A stretch of DNA of 64,000 nt from Streptomyces sp. HUAS YS2. GTDB lineage: Bacteria; Actinomycetota; Actinomycetes; Streptomycetales; Streptomycetaceae. The position numbers and the translations under genes were made by a program. The number at the start of each line of letters is the position of its first letter. Position 1 is the first letter of the stretch. This document shows, in pieces, positions 59,861 to 64,000 of this stretch. Below the pieces are notes generated by a model. The model was given only the letters and a program-made list of their open reading frames with translations. It made no database searches and was not told the origin of the DNA. The stretch lies in contig NZ_CP137573.1 of NCBI RefSeq assembly GCF_033343995.1, forward strand, positions 558,001 through 622,000, written 5' to 3'.

Positions 59861-61045
59861 TCAGGGGGTGAGCAGCGTCTTGATCATGCCGTCACTCTTG
59901 GCCTGGAACATCGCGTAGGCCTGCGGAGCGTCCTCCAGCGGCAACGTATGCGTGGCGAAGCCCTCCACGCCCAGCGGATCCGAGTCGTCGAGCAGCGGCA
60001 GGATGTCGTCCACCCAGGAGCGTACGTTGGCCTGTCCCATCCGCAGTTGGACCTGCTTGTCGAACATCGTGAGGAGGGGCATGGGGTCGATGGCCCCGCC
60101 GTAGACGCCCGAGACCGAGACCGTGCCGCCGCGGCGAACGATGTCGATCGCCGCGTGGAGGGCGTCGAGCCGGTCGATGCCCGCATGCTCCATCAGCGGG
60201 CGGGCGAGGGCGTCGGGCAGCATCGTCGTGGCCCGTTGCGCCGCGCTGCCGAAGCGCGTTCCGTGCGCCTCCATGCCGACGGCGTCGATCACGGAGTCCG
60301 TACCCCGTCCGTCGGTCAGACCGCGGACCGCGTCGGCCAGTCCCTTTCCGTGTTCCTTGAGGTCCAGCGCATGGACGCCGTGTGCGGCGGCTCGGGACAG
60401 TCGCGCCTCGACCAGGTCGACGCCGATCACCAGACGCGCGCCCCGGTGCAGGGCGACCCGCGCGGCCATCTGCCCGATCGGGCCGAGCCCCAGGACGGTG
60501 ACGGAGCCACCCGGCGGGATGTCGGCGTACTCCACGGCCTGCCATGCCGTCGGCAGGACGTCGGACAGGTAGACGAACCGCTCGTCGGGCGGCCCCTTCG
60601 GGACCTTGACGGGCAGCGTGTCGCCGAACGGCACCCGCAGGTACTGGGCCTGTCCGCCGGGGACCTGCCCGTACAGCTTGGTGTAGCCGAAGAGCGCCGC
60701 GCCCTTCCCGTACTCCTGGACCTGGGTGGTCTCGCACTGGGACTGGAGGCCCTGGTCGCACATGAAGCATCGACCGCAGGAGATGTTGAACGGGACGACG
60801 ACCCGGTCGCCCGTGCGCAGTGTGGACACCTCGGACCCGACCTCCTCGACGATGCCCATGGCCTCGTGCCCCAGGATGTCGCCGGCGTCGAGGTAGGGCC
60901 CCATCACGGCGTAGAGGTGCAGATCGGACCCGCAGATGCCGGTGGACGTCACCCTCACGACGACATCCGTCGGCTCCTTCACCTGCGGGTCCGGCACGGA
61001 TTGCACGCGGACGTCCCGTGTGCCCTGCCAGGTCACTGCGCGCAT
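59861..61045 (-). CDS. Zinc-dependent alcohol dehydrogenase (formaldehyde-dehydrogenase-like MDR)
   Basis: 394 residues from the ATG at 61045. Catalytic zinc: GICGSDLHLY and LGHEAMGIV. Structural zinc: CGRCFMCDQGLQSQC. NAD-binding: VTVLGLGPIGQMAARVALHR followed by VIGVDLVEARLSRAAAHG, where the acidic residue after the strand suggests NAD. The pattern resembles glutathione-independent formaldehyde dehydrogenase-like members. No SigB-type motif is seen at its start. Confidence 0.9.
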   Translation of the reverse strand: MRAVTWQGTRDVRVQSVPDPQVKEPTDVVVRVTSTGICGSDLHLYAVMGPYLDAGDILGHEAMGIVEEVGSEVSTLRTGDRVVVPFNISCGRCFMCDQGLQSQCETTQVQEYGKGAALFGYTKLYGQVPGGQAQYLRVPFGDTLPVKVPKGPPDERFVYLSDVLPTAWQAVEYADIPPGGSVTVLGLGPIGQMAARVALHRGARLVIGVDLVEARLSRAAAHGVHALDLKEHGKGLADAVRGLTDGRGTDSVIDAVGMEAHGTRFGSAAQRATTMLPDALARPLMEHAGIDRLDALHAAIDIVRRGGTVSVSGVYGGAIDPMPLLTMFDKQVQLRMGQANVRSWVDDILPLLDDSDPLGVEGFATHTLPLEDAPQAYAMFQAKSDGMIKTLLTP

Positions 61046-61107
61046 GGCTCTGCCTCCCTGGGAGCGGGTTCGAGGGGTCGCACTGCGCCTTCCCGTGCGT
61101 CGCACGA

Positions 61108-61926
61108 CTATGCGTCGCCGAACGCGGGTGAGCCCGTCAAGGTCGGCTGCGAGGGTTCGAGCGCGAGGTCGTAGAGCGCGAAGGCCCGGTCGATGACCGG
61201 CTGGGCCACGTTGCGTACCGGTACGCCGCCCGCCGTCATGCCGTGCTCCGTGCCCAGGTGCGCGTGCCCGTGGACTGCCAGGTCGGCGCCCGCCCGGTCC
61301 ATGGCCTCCGCGAGCAGGTAGCTGCCGAGGAACGGATAGATCTCCACCGGCTCGCCCGCCAAGGTGTCCGGCACGGGCGCGAAGTGCGTCAACGCGATGC
61401 GTACGCGGCATCCGTCGTCCGCCAGCCCGTCCAGCGCATGCCGCAGAGCATCCGCGGCAAGCCGGCTCGTACGGACGAACAGCTTCATCTCCGGCTCACC
61501 GAACTCACCCGCGCTGCGGCCGGCGAAACCGCCGCAGAAGCCCTTGACCCCCGCGATCCCCACCAGGTGCTCCCCCACCGGAAGTCGCGCGCCGCGCCCT
61601 TCGAGAACGGCGACGCCGGCCGCCTCCAATGTGCGCGCCACGCCTGCTTGCTGGTCCGCGTCGTAGTCGTGGTTGCCGAGCACCGCCACCACCGGCACTC
61701 CGAGGTCGCGCACTTCCTCCGCGACCACCTCCGCCTCGGCGACGGTGCCGTGCCGTGTCAGGTCCCCGGCCAGCAGCAGCACGTCGGCGCATTCCGGCAA
61801 GGTCTCGAAGGCCGGGCGCAACAACCCGCTGCAGTCGGGACCGAGGTGGATGTCGCCGACGGCCGCCACGCGCACGACCGCACGGCCCGCCGATCGTGTC
61901 GCAGCCCCACCTGGGCCGGTCACCAC
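61108..61926 (-). CDS. Calcineurin-like metallophosphoesterase
   Basis: 272 residues from a GTG start. All five metal-binding blocks are present: GDIHLG, LLLAGDLTRHG, LGNHDYDAD, ALTHFAPV and HGHAHLGTEHG. The substrate is not evident (nucleotide, phosphoprotein or nucleic acid). The start overlaps the BON gene by 7 bp. It is third in a probable operon with the nucleotidyltransferase and BON genes. Confidence 0.88.
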   Translation of the reverse strand: MVTGPGGAATRSAGRAVVRVAAVGDIHLGPDCSGLLRPAFETLPECADVLLLAGDLTRHGTVAEAEVVAEEVRDLGVPVVAVLGNHDYDADQQAGVARTLEAAGVAVLEGRGARLPVGEHLVGIAGVKGFCGGFAGRSAGEFGEPEMKLFVRTSRLAADALRHALDGLADDGCRVRIALTHFAPVPDTLAGEPVEIYPFLGSYLLAEAMDRAGADLAVHGHAHLGTEHGMTAGGVPVRNVAQPVIDRAFALYDLALEPSQPTLTGSPAFGDA

Positions 61927-62192
61927 AGCTCCTCGTGCCGGGCGGGAGGTCCGGCACCCGAGAGGACGAGATCGGCACGGACGCGCACCGGCACGCCCGC
62001 CAGTTCGGCCCGGGCGAGGCGCAGTATCTCGTCACGCCGTTCGGCGGTCTGCACCACGCCGACGAGCAGGACCGTGGCACCGCGCAGTTCCACGCGCACA
62101 CCCAGTTCCCCCATGTCGTCCTTCGCCAGGCGCTCGCGCAGATGCTCGATCCGGTACTCCACCGGGTAGGCCGCCTGTTCACCGAGTGGCAT
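61920..62192 (-). CDS. Small BON-like domain protein
   Basis: 90 residues from the ATG at 62192 (GGAGG eight bases upstream); an earlier ATG at 62210 is possible. The BON-like pattern is YRIEHLRERLAKDDMGELGV, VELRGATVLLVGVVQTAERR, DEILRLARAELAGVPVRVRA. BON domains often bind phospholipid or sugar; here there is no signal or membrane anchor. It overlaps the nucleotidyltransferase gene by 14 bp. Confidence 0.75.
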   Translation of the reverse strand: MPLGEQAAYPVEYRIEHLRERLAKDDMGELGVRVELRGATVLLVGVVQTAERRDEILRLARAELAGVPVRVRADLVLSGAGPPARHEELW

Positions 62193-62877
62193 CGCGATGC
62201 CTCCGCTCATCCGCTACGGCCGGAACGACGTCGAGCAGTTCCAGCAGGTACAGGAACGCCGCCGCCATCGGAGCGTCCCCCGTGTCTCGGCGCACCCGGT
62301 CCCAGTCGACCTTCTCCCGCAGACCACGGGCCACCGGCAACAGGACTCCGAAGTCGCAATGATGCTCGGAGAGCGCCGCGAGACGGCTGATCATGATGTC
62401 GGTCGCGGCAAGGACGGGCATGCGGACGGAATCGACCGGCAGGATCTCGGCGCGGTCGAGCAGTTCGGCGGTGACCGCCTGTCCGGCCAGCGCGAAGATC
62501 AGGTCGATGCTCTCGCCGCCCACGCGGGCCTTGATCAGCCAGTCCTCCGAAGGATCGACGAGCTCCACACCATGCGCGTCGAGCAGCTGGACGACCGTGT
62601 CCGCGTCCTGTCGCCGCAGGGCGAAGTCGGTGTCGTGCTGGAGCCGGACGGGAATGCCGTGCGCGTACGCGGCGACACTGCCGACCAGGGCGAACGGGCA
62701 TCCCGAACTCTTGAGGAGCGAGCCGATCTCCTTCGTGGCCTCCAGAATGGCCTGCGTGTGATCGGCCGGCAGCCCCTCGCCATGGGCCTCGACCCCGTGC
62801 CGGACCGCATCGGGCTGTGCGGGCGAACCGCCGGAACGGCGGGGCGCTCGCGTTTTCGAGGCGTCGCCGAGATTCAT
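62179..62877 (-). CDS. Nucleotidyltransferase-fold protein (DUF1814/AbiEii-like)
   Basis: 232 residues. The NTase pattern is CPFALVGSVAAYAHGIPVRL with the acidic pair HDTDFALRR and the later ESIDLIFAL, then MPVLAATDIMISRLAALSEH. It resembles MNT/AbiEii-type nucleotidyltransferases, but no antitoxin partner is next to it. With BON and phosphoesterase genes co-oriented it may form a small stress operon under the SigB-type motif at 62908. Confidence 0.8.
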   Translation of the reverse strand: MNLGDASKTRAPRRSGGSPAQPDAVRHGVEAHGEGLPADHTQAILEATKEIGSLLKSSGCPFALVGSVAAYAHGIPVRLQHDTDFALRRQDADTVVQLLDAHGVELVDPSEDWLIKARVGGESIDLIFALAGQAVTAELLDRAEILPVDSVRMPVLAATDIMISRLAALSEHHCDFGVLLPVARGLREKVDWDRVRRDTGDAPMAAAFLYLLELLDVVPAVADERRHRDATR

Positions 62878-62907
62878 CTCGCGTTCCTCTCGCCGCGGGA
62901 TGGGCGA

Positions 62908-62932
62908 CTACCCACGAGCGCGCCATGCATCC
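62908..62932 (-). promoter_or_regulatory. SigB-type promoter motif GGAT-N15-GGGTAG (nucleotidyltransferase operon)
   Basis: On the minus strand, GGAT (62932-62929), a 15-base spacer and GGGTAG (62913-62908), 30 bp before the ATG at 62877. Confidence 0.65.
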
Positions 62933-63096
62933 CCACGTCGACGCGTACCTGTCTCCGTGCGCGGCCTCGGCACTCGATGAGGCGAGGGTTGCGTCCATTC
63001 GGTCCCGATTCCGCGACCTGGAGAGCGAAGGCGGGCATGTCTGAAGTCGCCGGAGCCTCTCGTCCGGCGACTTCGGACCGAGACTGAGGAATCCCC

Positions 63097-63192
63097 TTGG
63101 ATGCGATCGTGCTGTTGCGTGAGGTCGAGGAGCTGCGGACGGCGATGAGCGATGCGCCTCGCGCCCTCCCGGCAGTACCGAGCGCTGGGTGA
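63097..63192 (+). CDS. Possible 31-residue leader peptide
   Basis: A TTG start with GAGGA upstream. It encodes a plausible acidic helix (IVLLREVEELRTAMSDAPRA) and ends in a TGA that overlaps the GTG of the lipoprotein gene (GTGA). The overlap is the main support. The rest of the spacer 62878-63096 holds the minus-strand promoter and nothing else I trust. Confidence 0.3.
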   Translation: MDAIVLLREVEELRTAMSDAPRALPAVPSAG

Positions 63193-63617
63193 TCCGGTCC
63201 ACAGCGTGCCGGAGGACGAGCTCGGCGTTCTTCGGGGTGGGGATGCTCGTGCTTCTGCTGTGCGGATGCGGCGCACCGGCCGCCCGCGAAGACGGTGCCG
63301 TCGAGGCGGGCCGGGCCTTCGAAGCGGCGCTCGCCTCCGGCGACTACGCCGCGGCCTGTCGGCTGCTGGCGCCCGAGAGCCGCGGGCAGCTCGAACAGGA
63401 TGAGAAGCGGCCGTGCGGGCAGGCGCTGCGCGCCCAGGGCCTGCCGGACGGCGGGGACGTGCGCGATGTGGACGTCTACGGTCGGCAGGCGCTCCTCCGC
63501 CTGGTCGGCGAGACGCTGTTCCTGTCGCAGTTCGACGAGGGATGGAAGGTCACCGCTGCCGGATGCGTCGAGCAACCGCGCGATACGCCGTACCAGTGCG
63601 CAGTGAAGGGAGCCTGA
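63189..63617 (+). CDS. Small secreted lipoprotein
   Basis: 142 residues from a GTG at 63189. A lipoprotein signal (FFGVGMLVLLLCGCG) puts the lipidated Cys in LLCGC. The mature part is helical then beta: AFEAALASGDYAAACRLLAP, VDVYGRQALLRLVGETLFLS, EGWKVTAAGCVEQP. It resembles actinobacterial lipoproteins with an NTF2-like (SnoaL/DUF4878-type) fold. Two Cys (RPCGQ and AAGC) may form a disulfide. It lies 2 bp before the 27-residue gene. Confidence 0.75.
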   Translation: MIRSTACRRTSSAFFGVGMLVLLLCGCGAPAAREDGAVEAGRAFEAALASGDYAAACRLLAPESRGQLEQDEKRPCGQALRAQGLPDGGDVRDVDVYGRQALLRLVGETLFLSQFDEGWKVTAAGCVEQPRDTPYQCAVKGA

Positions 63618-63619
63618 TC

Positions 63620-63703
63620 GTGAGGGCCCTGTTCGTGGCCTGCATCCTGACCATCGTGGGCGGGCTGGGTTACTTCATGGCGATCGGGGCGATGCACCGA
63701 TGA
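63620..63703 (+). CDS. Tiny single-span membrane protein
   Basis: 27 residues from a GTG: one membrane segment (LFVACILTIVGGLGYFMAIG) with a short polar tail. ATGA overlaps the next gene. Position between the lipoprotein and the DUF6766-like gene, with two tight junctions, argues that it is translated. It could be a small subunit of the membrane protein that follows. Confidence 0.6.
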   Translation: MRALFVACILTIVGGLGYFMAIGAMHR

Positions 63704-64000
63704 CCGCCGATCGCGGCCGGCGGCGCGGATTCTGGCAGGAGAACAGCCTCACCCTCGGCTTCGGCGCGGCCTTCCTGGTCGTACTCGCCGCGCAGGCCGT
63801 CGCGGGACGGGCGGAGTTCAACGAGCAGCTCGCCGTCGACGGACTCCAGCAGATCGGGCTCGGCGACTATCTGATGTCCTCCGATTTCGCCGTCGACGTC
63901 ACCGAGAACTGGCAGTCGGAGTTCCTCCAGTTCTTCCTCTACATCTTCGGCACCGTCTATCTTCTGCAGCGCGGTTCTCCGGAGTCCAAACCGCTGCACA
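63700..64000 (+). CDS. DUF6766-like membrane protein, partial (N-terminal 100 residues)
   Basis: It runs off the right edge. Sequence: GFWQENSLTLGFGAAFLVVL, then AAQAVAGRAEFNEQLAV, YLMSSDFAVDVTENWQSEFL and QFFLYIFGTVYLLQRGSPES. Two membrane segments are seen so far. The FW.ENSL start and the NWQSEFLQ...YLLQRGSPESK block are what I recall of the DUF6766 family. Function unknown. It overlaps the 27-residue gene by four bases. Confidence 0.75.
   Translation, partial: MTADRGRRRGFWQENSLTLGFGAAFLVVLAAQAVAGRAEFNEQLAVDGLQQIGLGDYLMSSDFAVDVTENWQSEFLQFFLYIFGTVYLLQRGSPESKPLH

Noticed and set aside
62925..63044. Short plus-strand ORF beginning MHPHVDAYLSP
   Set aside because: Protein-like at first sight, but there is no ribosome-binding site and its start overlaps the minus-strand SigB-type promoter.

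Overview
The window is high-GC actinobacterial chromosome, almost certainly Streptomyces. The codon use, the long chains of start/stop-overlapping genes, the gvpOAFGYZJLSK gas-vesicle order, the group 1h (high-affinity) [NiFe]-hydrogenase operon and many small Actinobacteria-specific families all point that way. No tRNA, rRNA, insertion sequence, CRISPR array or origin was seen.

Layout. (1) 1-414: start of a secreted, lysyl-oxidase-like protein running off the left edge. (2) 769-8004: a compact divergent metal locus. Six overlapping minus-strand genes (substrate-binding lipoprotein, FecCD permease, ATPase, DUF364 protein, GHMP-type amino-acid kinase, SbnA/CysK-like PLP enzyme) face a plus-strand MFS exporter. 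A near-palindromic, AT-rich operator resembling a Zur box lies between them at 6661-6681. I read this as a candidate zinc-responsive small-metallophore system; it is the most interesting unexplained system in the window. (3) 8341-23702: two small plus-strand genes, then a minus-strand hydrogenase locus: hypX, small and large subunits, NifU-like protein, three conserved accessory proteins, endopeptidase, a tiny membrane protein and hypABFCDE. (4) 23940-27309: an AAA+ ATPase with two TPR/membrane proteins, divergent from hypX. (5) 27339-28747: a secreted PGRP-type amidase with a small coupled upstream ORF. (6) 28947-38666: a 2,873-residue secreted RHS/YD-repeat polymorphic toxin with a type-44 toxin tip, followed by candidate immunity-type genes. 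(7) 38734-42589: an ANTAR/GAF/PAS/PP2C phosphatase, an isochorismatase-fold hydrolase and a small hydrophobic stress protein. (8) 42662-48416: the ten-gene gas-vesicle cluster. (9) 48591-64000: a stress island (GlsB/YeaQ-like, CsbD, RhoGDI-like, FMN-binding, HAD, haem-oxygenase-like, CDGSH, methyltransferase, YbdK-type ligase, F420 oxidoreductase, STAS, MarR-like, two SRPBCC proteins, ion channel, YihY, dehydrogenase, phosphoesterase, BON, nucleotidyltransferase, lipoprotein and a partial DUF6766 gene).

How it works together. Region 9 and the end of region 7 share a promoter motif, GNNT-N15-GGGTA(G/C). I found it seven times, each correctly oriented upstream of a gene or operon, and it matches the known Streptomyces SigB-type consensus. 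With the PP2C phosphatase and the STAS protein nearby, this suggests a co-regulated general-stress island beside the gas-vesicle genes. Three SRPBCC proteins (gvpZ and two stand-alone genes) are close paralogues and tie the two parts together.

Limits. All family calls come from reading motifs without database searches. Start codons were chosen from ribosome-binding sites and overlaps.
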